From Bacteroidales bacterium UBA1745 (GTDB taxonomy: Bacteria; Bacteroidota; Bacteroidia; Bacteroidales; UBA932), in the NCBI GenBank assembly GCA_002314885.1, contig DCHT01000014.1:31742-95741 (forward strand): 64,000 bases of DNA. Reading direction: 5' to 3'. The notes under the pieces were generated by a model that was not told the DNA's origin, did no database searches, and was given only the letters and a program-made list of their open reading frames with translations. Below, piece by piece: positions 37,372-46,903 of this stretch; within the stretch, counting starts at the first letter, position 1; each line of letters opens with the position of its first letter. The position numbers were made by a program, and so were the translations under genes.

Positions 37372-38421
37372 TTACTTTACGGTCTTGAATGCGAAAATGA
37401 TTGCCTCCTGGTAGGTCTGGCCAGGACGGAGTTCTGTGTTAGGATATGCAGGCTTGTTCGGCGAGTCAGGGAAGTGCTGACACTCGATGGCCACTGCGTC
37501 GTAGTCGTTGTAGCTGCGGCCGCATTTGCCCACAGGAGAGCCTCCGAGCCAGTTTCCGGTGTAGACCTGTACGCCCGGCTGGGTGGTGGTGACTTCGAGG
37601 AGGCGTCCGCTTTCCTCGCTGTAGAGTTCGGCTGCGAGCTGGAGCTGTCCCTCCTGCCAGTTGTCTATGCACCAGCAGTTGTCGTAACCCTTGCCGTACT
37701 TGAGCGCAGGGAAGTCCTGCTCGATTTCCTTTCCGAGAACCTTGGCCTCCGTGAAGTCCATAGGCGTACCCTGCACCATTTCGCTGTCTCCTACAGGGAT
37801 GAGCGAGTCGCTGGTTGGGAGCCACTGCTTTGCGTTCAGCTTGAGGCTGTGTCCCAGGCAGGAACCGCTGCCTTCTCCGTTGAGGTTGAAGTAGGCGTGG
37901 TTGGTCAGGTTCACGATGGTAGGGGCGTCGCATTCAGCGGTGAGGGTGAGGCTGAGTTCGTTCTCTTCGCTCCACTCGTAGTGCGCAACGACCTTGATGG
38001 CGCCTGGATAGCCCATTTCACCATCTTCGGCGATATACATAAATTCCACGGCGTCGTCAATCACGCGGCTCTCCCAAACCTTGTTCTGGAAGCCCTCAGG
38101 TCCTCCGTGAAGATGGTTAGGGCCATTGTTGATAGGGAGTTCGTATTCCTTGCCGTCGAGGCTGAACTTGCCAAGGGCGATGCGGTTTGCGAAGCGGCCT
38201 GGAACCTTGCCAGCGCAAGGGCCGTCACCGAAATAGGACATAGGGTCGTTGTAGCCGATGACCACGTCGGCCATATTGCCGTCCTTGTCCGGAACGACGA
38301 TGGATTGGATGGCTGCGCCTACGCTGCCGAGCTTCACGTATGCTCCGGATGCGTTCTTGATGGTGTAAAGGAGGATTTCCTTTCCGCAAGGGGTCTTGCC
38401 CCAAACTTCCGATGTAATCAT
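37372..38421 (-). CDS. galM: Aldose 1-epimerase (galactose mutarotase)
   Basis: Interconverts alpha and beta anomers of galactose or glucose ahead of galactokinase. In 349 residues: [26 protein letters not shown] (substrate His), [10 protein letters not shown] (catalytic His) and a late [13 protein letters not shown] with the Glu proposed as base. No signal peptide is evident, so it is cytoplasmic, unlike many Bacteroidota mutarotases. It sits between a hypothetical gene and thyA, 13 kb from galK. Confidence 0.95.
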   Translation of the reverse strand: MITSEVWGKTPCGKEILLYTIKNASGAYVKLGSVGAAIQSIVVPDKDGNMADVVIGYNDPMSYFGDGPCAGKVPGRFANRIALGKFSLDGKEYELPINNGPNHLHGGPEGFQNKVWESRVIDDAVEFMYIAEDGEMGYPGAIKVVAHYEWSEENELSLTLTAECDAPTIVNLTNHAYFNLNGEGSGSCLGHSLKLNAKQWLPTSDSLIPVGDSEMVQGTPMDFTEAKVLGKEIEQDFPALKYGKGYDNCWCIDNWQEGQLQLAAELYSEESGRLLEVTTTQPGVQVYTGNWLGGSPVGKCGRSYNDYDAVAIECQHFPDSPNKPAYPNTELRPGQTYQEAIIFAFKTVK

Positions 38422-38422
38422 A

Positions 38423-38854
38423 TTATTCCTTGGTTACGCTGAGGTTTTCATCCACATAGCTGAGAAGGTCGTCGAGCTTCTCCTCATCCTTGTCAGAAAG
38501 GGTGATGATGGCGAGGATGCCGTCCTGAATCTCCACGCAGACTACGATTGCAGGCTGGTCCTCGATCTCACAGTCATAGTACCACGCTTCCTTCTTGCAG
38601 AAGATTTCGAACTTCTGGATAGGCTCAGGTTCGCCTTCAACCAGTCCGATGGCCGCGTCATAGTTGTTGAGGCACTCGGTCTTGGCATTGGATCCGAGGA
38701 TGTCTCCTGCGTAGATCTCGATGTAGCCCGCGTTCTTCTTAGGGTCGATGCCGTTGGCATAGTAGCAGCTGATGACGTCGCCGTCTTCGGTCTGAGTTTC
38801 TTCGGTTTCGATTTCCCAGTCCTTGTTGAGTGGGAGGTTGATGATGTAAGCCAT
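38423..38854 (-). CDS. Conserved-looking acidic protein of unknown function
   Basis: 143 residues, strongly acidic, without a signal peptide or membrane segment. It begins MAYIINLPLNKDWEIETEE and has a beta-rich look (AIVVCVEIQDGILAIITLSD) with four Cys (in SCYY, TECL, FCKK, YYDCE) that show no metal-binding spacing. Its stop is one base from galM and its start is 12 bp after yfhO, so it is a real member of the operon. I do not recognise the family. Confidence 0.75.
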   Translation of the reverse strand: MAYIINLPLNKDWEIETEETQTEDGDVISCYYANGIDPKKNAGYIEIYAGDILGSNAKTECLNNYDAAIGLVEGEPEPIQKFEIFCKKEAWYYDCEIEDQPAIVVCVEIQDGILAIITLSDKDEEKLDDLLSYVDENLSVTKE

Positions 38855-38865
38855 AGTATTGTATG

Positions 38866-41451
38866 TTAATTGTTTTTCGGTTTTATGAACATTCCGCCCA
38901 CTGAAAGCAGCAGGAGCAGAATGAGAATGATTGAACTTGCCGTGGATATGCGGCGGCCGGTGACATAGTCGTCAGGCTCGTAGCGCATCACGATTTCGCC
39001 TGTTCCGGCAGGGATGACTGCTGCCCTGAGCACCCAGTCGGCCCTGTAAATCTCGGCAGCCTCTCCATTGATGGTCATCTTCCAGCCCGGATGCCAGATC
39101 TCGCTGAATACGGCCAGCCTTTCCTTCTCGGCAGCATACGAATAATGGAGTTCGTTGGCGGCGTACGAGGTCAGGCGTATATCGTCCATATCGAGCAGAT
39201 AATCCGTAGTAGGAGCCACTGCAGGCTTGTTTTCGCTCCTTATGACAGCCGTCTTTCGCAGATCTTCAAGACCTATCTTCGAGATTTCCTCATTCGCGCT
39301 GGCTGCTTCTTCGATCTCATTCACGAACCAGCAGTTGCCGAGGCGGTTGAAGTTCTCGATAGGAGGGAAGTTGCCGTCCACGATGACGTACTTGGTGTTG
39401 AGCATATTCAGCACCGGGGTCTGAGGGAAATTGTCCTCGACACCCTGCACGGTGCCCTGCTTGTTGACCACGCTGATGACCTGCTTCATCTCGCCGGAGA
39501 TGTACCAGTCGATGAGGTCCTGATAGCGCTGGAGCTTGGTCGGGCTATAGCCGCCTATGCTCTTGTGCCAATAGGACGGATGCGAATCGTTGAAGGTGTT
39601 GACGCTCAGGTCGAGCACCCTGTAGTCAGGGTCCTTGTCCTGGAGTATGACCTGATCCACCTTGCGGGCCTCGAACTGGTTGTTGAATTCCTTCTTCTCG
39701 ATGAAATGTCCGTCGTTGAGATAGCGCTTGTCCACAGGGAAGAGGTCCAGCACCACCAGCACGGCAATCACAGCCGCCATAATGGTCGTGCCCTTCACCT
39801 TGCCCTTGTCCATCTTGCTTCCTGAGAGGAAGAAAATCGCCACGAATGCGAGCACCACGAAGAGTATGGACCTGAACGTGTCCTTGGTCAGCATCGAGGC
39901 GCGGTCTGCAGCCAGTGCATCAGCGATCACGTCCTGGTCAGAGGCACTGGCAAAGCTGCCGAACGCCCTCTGAATGAGGAAGAGCAGCAGGCAGAGGCCT
40001 ATGGTAACAGCCGCAGCCAGTGCAGTTTTCTTCTTCATCTCCTTCTCAGGCAGCTCTCTCTTGAACACCTTGTCCAGCGCCACGAAGCCAAGCATAGGCA
40101 GGGTGCACTGCAGCACAATCAGAGCCATTGACACGGTCCTGAACTTATTGTACATCGGCAGGGTATTGTAGCACAGCTTGGTGAACCACATAAAGTGGCA
40201 GCCCCAGGCCAGGAAAATGGCAAAGACGCTCGCCGCGATCATCCACCACTTCTCCCGGCCCTTGCAGACTATGCAGCCCAGGATGAAGAGGAATATGGAA
40301 ATGGCGCCCATATACATAGGACCGGCCGTGAACGGCTGCGGACCCCAGTAGGTCGGCATATATTCGAGGACATTATTCAGCTCCTTGCCCTTGTAACCGT
40401 ATTTCTTCAGCAGCTTCGCGGTCTCGGAATCCTTGCTCAGGGCCGATGCTGACGCGCCGCCGTTGTAGTTCGGAATAAGCAGGTTCGGGGTCTCCTCAAT
40501 GCCGTATGACCAAGCCGTCGCATAGTCCAGGTCGAGTCCCTTCTGTCCGCCCTCGCTCGTCTCGTTGACCAGCTCGGAACCGCCTCTCATCGTGTACTTG
40601 GCATAATTATATGTCGGCAGCAGCTTGTTGGCATTCGTAGCCACTCCCGTCAGGCCAATCACCAGCAGGAAGGCCGATGCCACAAAGAAGCGCACGAGCC
40701 TCTCCTTCCTGTCCTTCTGCAGGCATACCCAGATGAACAGGGCAATGGCATAAATGAAGATGACGGTCGCCAGGTACCAGGTTATCTGCGGATGGTTCGC
40801 CTTGATCTGGAAGCTCAACGCCAGTCCGAAGAGCACACTGCCCAGCAGCGCCTTCGGCAGCCACTCGTGGACCGAGAGGCGAGCGCAGACATTTTTCTGC
40901 GGAGCGAGCCCTCGGTCCACAGTGGCGGTTATGGTGGATCCTGTGGCGGCTCTATAGGTGTATATCAGCCCGGCGAGAACCCAAGGGAAGAAGGCGATGG
41001 CCTGCATCTTGGTGTTGTGACCCACCTGAATGATCTGCAGGTTATACGAGCAGAAAGCCATCGCAATGGCTCCTCCGACGGCGATCAGCTTATCCACGCC
41101 GAGGGAAAGCAGCAGCAGGAACGCACCCAGCAGGGCTATGAAGATATAGGTTGCCGGACGCCTGCCAAGCAGCAGGAACTTATACAGATGGTTCGTGACA
41201 TCGCCCTCGAACTTGTCGTACATAGTCACGGACGGCATACCTCCGAACATCGAATTCGTCCAGAGCGTCGGATCGTCCGGATTGGCCTTGTTGTGCTCCA
41301 CGATCTCGTGGGTCATACCCGTCCAGCCCGAAATATCGGACTGATTCACGATCTTGCCCTCGAGGACAGGGAACATATAGGCGTATGCCAGTGCGATGAA
41401 AAGCAGCACTATGCCGGCATAACTGAGGATATTCTTGACTATGGGTTTCAT
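38866..41451 (-). CDS. YfhO-family large membrane protein
   Basis: 861 residues with 12 or more membrane segments, a long extracytoplasmic part (about 600-810), and a final membrane helix (SIILILLLLLSVGGMFI). YfhO proteins of Gram-positives are linked to glycosylation of lipoteichoic acid and are GT-C-like; in Bacteroidota they are usually annotated only as YfhO-family. Here MTHEIVEHNKANPDDPTLWTNSMFGGMPS in the first loop region, split as usual in the family, supports the call. The preceding glycosyltransferase overlaps it by four bases (ATGA), which suggests joint work on a surface glycan. Confidence 0.85.
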   Translation of the reverse strand: MKPIVKNILSYAGIVLLFIALAYAYMFPVLEGKIVNQSDISGWTGMTHEIVEHNKANPDDPTLWTNSMFGGMPSVTMYDKFEGDVTNHLYKFLLLGRRPATYIFIALLGAFLLLLSLGVDKLIAVGGAIAMAFCSYNLQIIQVGHNTKMQAIAFFPWVLAGLIYTYRAATGSTITATVDRGLAPQKNVCARLSVHEWLPKALLGSVLFGLALSFQIKANHPQITWYLATVIFIYAIALFIWVCLQKDRKERLVRFFVASAFLLVIGLTGVATNANKLLPTYNYAKYTMRGGSELVNETSEGGQKGLDLDYATAWSYGIEETPNLLIPNYNGGASASALSKDSETAKLLKKYGYKGKELNNVLEYMPTYWGPQPFTAGPMYMGAISIFLFILGCIVCKGREKWWMIAASVFAIFLAWGCHFMWFTKLCYNTLPMYNKFRTVSMALIVLQCTLPMLGFVALDKVFKRELPEKEMKKKTALAAAVTIGLCLLLFLIQRAFGSFASASDQDVIADALAADRASMLTKDTFRSILFVVLAFVAIFFLSGSKMDKGKVKGTTIMAAVIAVLVVLDLFPVDKRYLNDGHFIEKKEFNNQFEARKVDQVILQDKDPDYRVLDLSVNTFNDSHPSYWHKSIGGYSPTKLQRYQDLIDWYISGEMKQVISVVNKQGTVQGVEDNFPQTPVLNMLNTKYVIVDGNFPPIENFNRLGNCWFVNEIEEAASANEEISKIGLEDLRKTAVIRSENKPAVAPTTDYLLDMDDIRLTSYAANELHYSYAAEKERLAVFSEIWHPGWKMTINGEAAEIYRADWVLRAAVIPAGTGEIVMRYEPDDYVTGRRISTASSIILILLLLLSVGGMFIKPKNN

Positions 41452-42764
41452 TCCTGTGTATTTTCCTTGTTTGCGATGCGCTCGATGAGAGCCGCCATCT
41501 GATGAGTCGTCGAACGGCGGGAGAATCGGTCGATCTCGCGTCCTTCATATATGTCGTTGCCGGCGCGGAAAGCCTCCCACGCGGCGTCGATGAACCTCTT
41601 TATGCCCTCGTAATCCTCCCATTCACAGGTCTTGCCCGCGTTGACATCGGCCACGATGGTAGCCATTGCGCCGTCTTTCTGGCCTATGCCGAGTATTGGC
41701 CTGCGGGCTGCGAGGTATTCGAAGAGCTTGCCCGGCAGCACGGCCTTGTACTCAGGCTCCTTGCGCAGAGGCAGCATCAGCACCGCAGCCTTCATCTGCT
41801 CCTCTACGGCCACCTTGTGCGGCTGGTAGCCCAGGTTGTCGAGATATTCTCCGAGCCCGGCCATCTGTATGGAGTCGATGACCTGTGCGTCGGTCTTGCC
41901 CACAAGGCGTATCCTGAGGGCCTGGGCGAATTCCTCGTCGTGCTCGGCCTTGTCTGAGAGCACCTTCCAGAGAGTGTCCGGAATGCCGTCCGAGGCGAAG
42001 AGCCCTGTGTGGGTGACATTGAATCTGCCATCTGCGCCCGGCCTGACCATATAGTCCGATTCGTCGAAGCCGTTGGTGATGAGTTCGACCTTTGTGTCGG
42101 TCATTCCCTGGAACTCCTTCTGTACGAGAGGGGATACGGCCACCACGACCGTGGCGTCGTCCAGAACGGCCTTCTCGAGGCGTGCGTGCTTTGCAGCGGC
42201 ATAATGGCTCAGTCCGAGATGCTTGAAATAGAACATCCTGGTCCAAGGGTCGCGGAAGTCCGCAATCCAAGGAGTGCCGGTCGCCAGGGCGACTTTTCTG
42301 GCAATCAGATGCATTGAATGAGGAGGTCCCGTGCTGATGATGACATCCACCGGATGCTCCTTGAGGTACTTTTTGAGGAAACGCACCGATGGGCCCACCC
42401 ACCAGCAGCGTGGATCCGGGATGAACAGGTTGCCGCGCACCCACATCGCCAGCTTCTGCTTGAAGCTCTTCTGCTGGGCATTGATCGGATTGACCTCTCC
42501 CTTCTGGGCATTGCCCTTCTTGCCCGTGAGCGCGCGATAGATGCCGTAAGGCTCAAGTATCTTGCGCTTGATGACCTCGACCTCCGCAGGCACTTCCGCG
42601 GCAAGGCTTTCGTCAATGGTGATCTGCTCCGGATTCAGCGGAGTATACACCACTGGCTGCCAGCCCTCGGATGGCAGATATTTGGAGAATTTGACCCAAC
42701 GCTGAACGCCGGACCCGCCGGTCGGAGGCCAATAATAGGATATGATCAATGCGCGCCTGTACAT
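41448..42764 (-). CDS. Glycosyltransferase, GT4-like
   Basis: A 438-residue two-domain GT-B type glycosyltransferase. The N-terminal SYYWPPTGGSGVQRWVKFSK is typical of family 1/4 enzymes acting on nucleotide-sugar donors; the C-terminal half has the donor-site stretch PGKLFEYLAARRPILGI with the conserved E-Y region. The start is the ATG at 42762-42764 (MYRRALIIS). The open frame continues far upstream, but that part is antisense to mutS and not part of the gene. It overlaps yfhO by four bases and heads the minus-strand run that ends with the NSS genes. The acceptor is unknown. Confidence 0.9.
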   Translation of the reverse strand: MYRRALIISYYWPPTGGSGVQRWVKFSKYLPSEGWQPVVYTPLNPEQITIDESLAAEVPAEVEVIKRKILEPYGIYRALTGKKGNAQKGEVNPINAQQKSFKQKLAMWVRGNLFIPDPRCWWVGPSVRFLKKYLKEHPVDVIISTGPPHSMHLIARKVALATGTPWIADFRDPWTRMFYFKHLGLSHYAAAKHARLEKAVLDDATVVVAVSPLVQKEFQGMTDTKVELITNGFDESDYMVRPGADGRFNVTHTGLFASDGIPDTLWKVLSDKAEHDEEFAQALRIRLVGKTDAQVIDSIQMAGLGEYLDNLGYQPHKVAVEEQMKAAVLMLPLRKEPEYKAVLPGKLFEYLAARRPILGIGQKDGAMATIVADVNAGKTCEWEDYEGIKRFIDAAWEAFRAGNDIYEGREIDRFSRRSTTHQMAALIERIANKENTQE

Positions 42765-42772
42765 ACAAACCC

Positions 42773-42780
42773 CAAAAGTA
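42773..42780 (-). promoter_or_regulatory. Candidate -7 element for the glycosyltransferase operon
   Basis: Minus-strand TACTTTTG matches TAnnTTTG exactly; a TTTC at 42801-42804 (20 bases away) is close to the -33 TTTG. Transcription would start around 42766, almost at the ATG (42764), implying a leaderless or nearly leaderless message. Confidence 0.45.
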
Positions 42781-42840
42781 AGCAAAAAAATCGGGTTTCC
42801 GAAATAAGGACTAATACTCGCTAATTTCAAAGAAATTATG

Positions 42841-42848
42841 TATTTTTG
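42841..42848 (+). promoter_or_regulatory. Candidate -7 element for mutS
   Basis: TATTTTTG matches TAnnTTTG exactly and ends six bases before the mutS ATG at 42855. Transcription would begin at about the start codon, so the message is either leaderless or translated from the Met at codon 15. Confidence 0.45.
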
Positions 42849-42854
42849 TAGGTT

Positions 42855-45494
42855 ATGAAAGAGAAGAATCACGACGACGCTATCAAGAAGGATGCGATGA
42901 CTCCGATGATGAGGCAGTACTTCGATATGAAGAAGGACTATCCGGAGGCGTTGCTGCTGTTCAGGTGCGGCGATTTCTATGAGACATACGGCGACGATGC
43001 AGTCACCGCCAGCAAGATACTCGGAATTGTGCTCACCAAGCGCTCCAGCGTGACGGCGAACCCTATTCCTATGGCCGGAGTGCCTTTCCACGCCATCAAT
43101 TCCTACCTTCCGAAACTCGTGAGGGCGGGCTATAAAGTGGCCATCTGCGACCAGCTGGAGGACCCGAAACTCGCGAAGGGAATAGTAAAGAGAGGAGTCA
43201 CTGACCTCGTGACTCCGGGCGTGACCTTCGACGAGCAGCTGCTCCAGCAGAAGGAGAACAACTTCATCGCGTCCCTCTGCTACCAGAAGGACAAATGCGG
43301 CGCTGCCTTCCTGGACGTGTCCACCGGCTCCTTCCAGATTGCGGAGGGCGACCTCGACTATATCGGCACTCTGCTTTCGTCGTTTGCACCTAAGGAACTT
43401 CTCGTCGAGAGAGGCTACGAAAGGGGCACCAAAGACCGCTTCGGAAGCCATTTCTATGTGTCAACCGTGGAGGAGTGGGCATACAACTATGAATCCTCCG
43501 TCAAGAGGCTCTGCACCCAGCTGGGAGTGAGGTCCCTCAAGGGCTTTGCCGTGCTCGGACAGCCTCTGGGCGTGTGTGCGGCCGGTGCTCTCCTGGTGTA
43601 CCTCGAGCAGACTCAGCACACGGGACTCAAGAACATCTGCACCCTGTCCCGCATCGAAAGGGGCAACTTCGTTTGGATGGACCGCTTTACCTTCCGCAAC
43701 CTCGAAGTGTTCGGCAGCACTGCCGGCAGTGAGGGAGTTTCCCTGGTGGACGTGATAGACAAATGTCAGTCGCCTATGGGCGCCCGCCTGCTGCGCCAGT
43801 GGCTCGCGATGCCGGAGATGGATGTGAAGGAACTGAACGCGCGATATGACGTGGTGGATCATTTCCTTGCGCACCAGGAAGACCTGGAGGAACTTCAGGG
43901 TCATATCGCCGACCTGGGCGACCTGGAACGCATAATTTCCCGTGCTGCGACCGGCAGGATAGTGCCTCGTGAGGTGATGCAGCTGGGCCGAGGTCTGGCT
44001 CAGACCAACCCTATCGCCGAGATATGCAACGGCAGCGGAGTCGAGGCCCTCGATGATATGATAGGCCGACTCACCGGTTGCGACGAACTTTTGGACGCAA
44101 TACGCACCACAATGCATCCGGAGCCCGCTTCCCAGATAGGAAAGGGTGATGTCATTGCCAGCGGAGTGAATGCCGAACTGGATGAACTCAGGGCCATTTC
44201 CCGCAATGCGAAGGAATATCTGGCTCAGATGCAGGAGCGCGAGATCGAGCGCACCGGCATCCCGTCCCTCAAGATCAGCTACAACAACGTATTCGGCTAC
44301 TATCTCGAGGTCCGCAACACCCACAAGGAACTGGTTCCTGAGGAGTGGATACGCAAGCAGACCCTGGTGAACGCCGAGCGCTACATCACCCAGGAACTCA
44401 AGGACTACGAGCAGAAGATACTCGGCGCGGAAGACCGCATCTACAAGCTTGAGGTGGAGATTTATGCCGCCCTCGTGGCCAAGATCCAGGCGGCTATCAT
44501 AGCCATTCAGAGCAACTGCCGCATCCTGGCCCGCCTCGATGTGCTGTCCTCGTTCGCCGACCTTGCGAATGCGAACAACTACTGCCGTCCGGTGGTCAAC
44601 GACGGATATGAAATCGACATCAAGGCCGGCCGCCATCCGGTGATCGAAACCCTGATGGAAGCCGGAGAGGAATACGTTCCGAACGATGTTCACCTCGACC
44701 GCGAAACCCAGCAGATAATCATCCTGACCGGTCCGAATATGGCCGGTAAATCGGCCCTGCTGCGTCAGACTGCCCTTATCGTACTGATGGCCCAGATAGG
44801 TTGCTATGTGCCTGCACAGGCCGCCACGATAGGCTATTGCGACAAGATATTCACCCGAGTCGGTGCTTCCGACAATATCTCAAGAGGCGAATCCACCTTT
44901 ATGGTCGAGATGCTCGAGACTTCGATGATACTCCACAATCTCTCCTCCCGTTCCTTGGTGCTGCTCGACGAAATCGGCCGTGGCACATCGACTTACGACG
45001 GTATGTCCATTGCGAGGGCGATCGTGGAATATATCCACGTCTACGGCGACGGAGCCAAGACGCTTTTCGCGACCCATTACCACGAACTGAACGACCTGGA
45101 GACCATATATCCGAGGGTAAAGAACTTCCATATCGCAGTCAAGGAGGTGGATAAGAAGGTCATCTTCCTGCGCAAGCTCAAGGAAGGCGGCGTGGCCCAC
45201 AGCTTCGGTATCCACGTGGCCCGTCTGGCCGGTATGCCTAGGGCGGTGATAGAGTCCGCCGAGGCCACTTTGAAGGCCCTTGAGAACGGCTCCGTGCCGG
45301 ATATGCCTCAGATGGTGGTGCCTGAGCCGGCAAAGGCCGAGGCCGCCAACGGTATGCAGCTGTCCTTCTTCCAGCTCGACGATCCTCTTCTCGAGGACCT
45401 CAGGGACGGCCTCAAGTCCGCGGACCTCAACAATATGACGCCTCTGCAGGCCTTCGACCTGCTCAGGAGTATGAAGGAGAAACTTGGAATCTAG
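42855..45494 (+). CDS. mutS: DNA mismatch repair protein MutS
   Basis: Recognises mismatches and recruits MutL. In 879 residues: the mismatch-binding MTPMMRQYFDMKK and LLFRCGDFYETYGDDA (Phe-x-Glu mismatch motif as FYE), the core and clamp domains, and the ABC-type ATPase with Walker A GPNMAGKSALLRQ, Walker B LVLLDEIGRGTST and FATHYHEL. The first Met at 42855 lies at the predicted transcription start; the in-frame Met at 42897, just before TPMMRQ, is an alternative start. No mutL in the window. An alpha/beta hydrolase gene follows after four bases. Confidence 0.97.
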   Translation: MKEKNHDDAIKKDAMTPMMRQYFDMKKDYPEALLLFRCGDFYETYGDDAVTASKILGIVLTKRSSVTANPIPMAGVPFHAINSYLPKLVRAGYKVAICDQLEDPKLAKGIVKRGVTDLVTPGVTFDEQLLQQKENNFIASLCYQKDKCGAAFLDVSTGSFQIAEGDLDYIGTLLSSFAPKELLVERGYERGTKDRFGSHFYVSTVEEWAYNYESSVKRLCTQLGVRSLKGFAVLGQPLGVCAAGALLVYLEQTQHTGLKNICTLSRIERGNFVWMDRFTFRNLEVFGSTAGSEGVSLVDVIDKCQSPMGARLLRQWLAMPEMDVKELNARYDVVDHFLAHQEDLEELQGHIADLGDLERIISRAATGRIVPREVMQLGRGLAQTNPIAEICNGSGVEALDDMIGRLTGCDELLDAIRTTMHPEPASQIGKGDVIASGVNAELDELRAISRNAKEYLAQMQEREIERTGIPSLKISYNNVFGYYLEVRNTHKELVPEEWIRKQTLVNAERYITQELKDYEQKILGAEDRIYKLEVEIYAALVAKIQAAIIAIQSNCRILARLDVLSSFADLANANNYCRPVVNDGYEIDIKAGRHPVIETLMEAGEEYVPNDVHLDRETQQIIILTGPNMAGKSALLRQTALIVLMAQIGCYVPAQAATIGYCDKIFTRVGASDNISRGESTFMVEMLETSMILHNLSSRSLVLLDEIGRGTSTYDGMSIARAIVEYIHVYGDGAKTLFATHYHELNDLETIYPRVKNFHIAVKEVDKKVIFLRKLKEGGVAHSFGIHVARLAGMPRAVIESAEATLKALENGSVPDMPQMVVPEPAKAEAANGMQLSFFQLDDPLLEDLRDGLKSADLNNMTPLQAFDLLRSMKEKLGI

Positions 45495-45498
45495 AAAT

Positions 45499-46272
45499 AT
45501 GAAAGAGAAACTGAAGATTCAGGGCGGCAGGGGAATGCTCAATGCAGTACTCCGCGTCCCTCAGTTGGAGGAGGGCCAGAAATGCCCTCTGGTGGTGCTT
45601 ATGCACGGTTTTATGGCTAATCTCAAGCTGGATCCGCTCAAGACTGTCGGCGCCCTGCTTGAAGAAGCCGGCATCGCATCCCTGGCCTTTGATTTCAACG
45701 GTCACGGCAAGAGCGACGGCAAATTCTGCGATATGAACGTGTTCTCCGAACTGGACGACGCTATGATGGTATATGACTTCGTGCGCCAGCAGGATTTCGT
45801 GAGCAAGATAGCCTTCTGCGGCCATTCGCAGGGCGGCGTGGTGGCCGGTATGGTCGCCGCTATGCTCGGAAACGACGAGGCCGGCAAGCCGAAGGTGGAA
45901 TGCATAGTGCAGCTCGCTCCGGCGGCAGTCCTCCACGACGATGCGATGAACGGATGCATTATGGGCAAGAAATTCGATCCGAAGAATCCGCCTGAGCACG
46001 TCTGGATGTTCTTCCACAAACTGGGCAGGACTTATATCGAATGTGCCCAGAAGATAGACATCTACGGCGTCAGCAAGGACTATGAGGGCCAGGTCTGCCT
46101 GATTCACGGCACCGACGACACCATCGTGCCTTACGAATACGGCGTGAGATACAATGAAGCCTATGCCCACAGCGAACTGCACACTATGGAAGGCGACAAC
46201 CACTTCCTGAGCAAGCATAAGAAGGAGGTTTTCAGCATTGCCGTGAACTTCCTCAGGGAATATCTCGCATAG
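45499..46272 (+). CDS. Alpha/beta hydrolase (serine esterase/peptidase type)
   Basis: 257 residues, cytoplasmic (no signal peptide). The catalytic triad is visible: nucleophile Ser in GHSQGG, Asp in the HGTDDTIVP region, and His in GDNHFL. VVLMHGFMAN carries the oxyanion HG motif, and FNGHGKSDG is typical of the family. The substrate cannot be told. The start is the ATG at 45499, four bases after the mutS stop, and rnhB begins three bases after its end. Confidence 0.92.
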   Translation: MKEKLKIQGGRGMLNAVLRVPQLEEGQKCPLVVLMHGFMANLKLDPLKTVGALLEEAGIASLAFDFNGHGKSDGKFCDMNVFSELDDAMMVYDFVRQQDFVSKIAFCGHSQGGVVAGMVAAMLGNDEAGKPKVECIVQLAPAAVLHDDAMNGCIMGKKFDPKNPPEHVWMFFHKLGRTYIECAQKIDIYGVSKDYEGQVCLIHGTDDTIVPYEYGVRYNEAYAHSELHTMEGDNHFLSKHKKEVFSIAVNFLREYLA

Positions 46273-46275
46273 CCT

Positions 46276-46896
46276 ATGTCAAAGGAAATCCATCTGCTCA
46301 ATTATCTGCACGAGGACCTCGTTGAGGCCGGGTGTGACGAGGCGGGCCGCGGTCCGCTTGCAGGCCCCGTCTATGCCGCCGCAGTGATATTGCCGAAGGA
46401 TTTTCACCATCCTTGGCTGAACGACTCCAAGCAGATGACCGAGAAGCAGCGCGAAGCCCTGCGTCCCATCATCGAGCAGGAGGCCATCGCCTGGGCGGTT
46501 GAGCCGGTAACGGCCGAAGAGATAGACCAGGTAAACATACTCAACGCCTCCATAACCGGTATGCAGAGGGCTGTGCGCCGTCTTTCGACCAAGCCGGAGT
46601 TCCTGCTCATCGACGGCAACAAGTTCCGTCCATTCGACGAATATGGCCGCGACAAGTACCAGACCGTGGTCAAGGGCGACGGAAAATATACCTGCATAGC
46701 GGCGGCGTCCGTGCTCGCCAAGACCTACAGGGATGAGTTTATGCGAAAACTGGCCCAGGAATATCCCCAGTATGGCTGGGAGCGCAATATGGGCTATCCG
46801 ACCAGGGAGCACATCGACGCAATAATCAAATATGGCTACACCCCTTGGCATAGGAAATCCTTCCACGTCAAGGAACTTGAACCGACATTATTTTAA
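46276..46896 (+). CDS. rnhB: Ribonuclease HII
   Basis: Cleaves RNA of RNA-DNA hybrids and single ribonucleotides in DNA. In 206 residues: the GRPLAG motif region CDEAGRGPLAGPVYAAAV with acidic residues D21 and E22, LLIDGNKF carrying a further Asp, and the later SVLAKTYRDEFM. Placed in a plus-strand run with mutS and the hydrolase, so two genome-maintenance genes are likely co-transcribed. Confidence 0.97.
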   Translation: MSKEIHLLNYLHEDLVEAGCDEAGRGPLAGPVYAAAVILPKDFHHPWLNDSKQMTEKQREALRPIIEQEAIAWAVEPVTAEEIDQVNILNASITGMQRAVRRLSTKPEFLLIDGNKFRPFDEYGRDKYQTVVKGDGKYTCIAAASVLAKTYRDEFMRKLAQEYPQYGWERNMGYPTREHIDAIIKYGYTPWHRKSFHVKELEPTLF

Positions 46897-46903
46897 TTGA
46901 AAT

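Noticed and set aside
36066..38442. Long plus-strand open frames opposite folA, thyA and galM (440 and 385 residues)
   Set aside because: Both are mirror images of highly conserved enzymes, have no signal or motif, and lack promoters or sensible starts.
42765..43451. An N-terminal extension of the glycosyltransferase (667 residues in total)
   Set aside because: The extra residues are antisense to the start of mutS; the glycosyltransferase fold begins at MYRRALIIS at 42764, after a promoter candidate.
43461..44693. A 410-residue open frame on the minus strand opposite mutS
   Set aside because: It lies wholly antisense to the conserved mutS coding sequence, shows no domain, and is explained by codon bias that keeps the opposite frame open.
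45205..45220. TCCACGTGG inside mutS as a third parS site
   Set aside because: Only the central nine bases match; the outer arms needed for the 14-base palindrome are missing.
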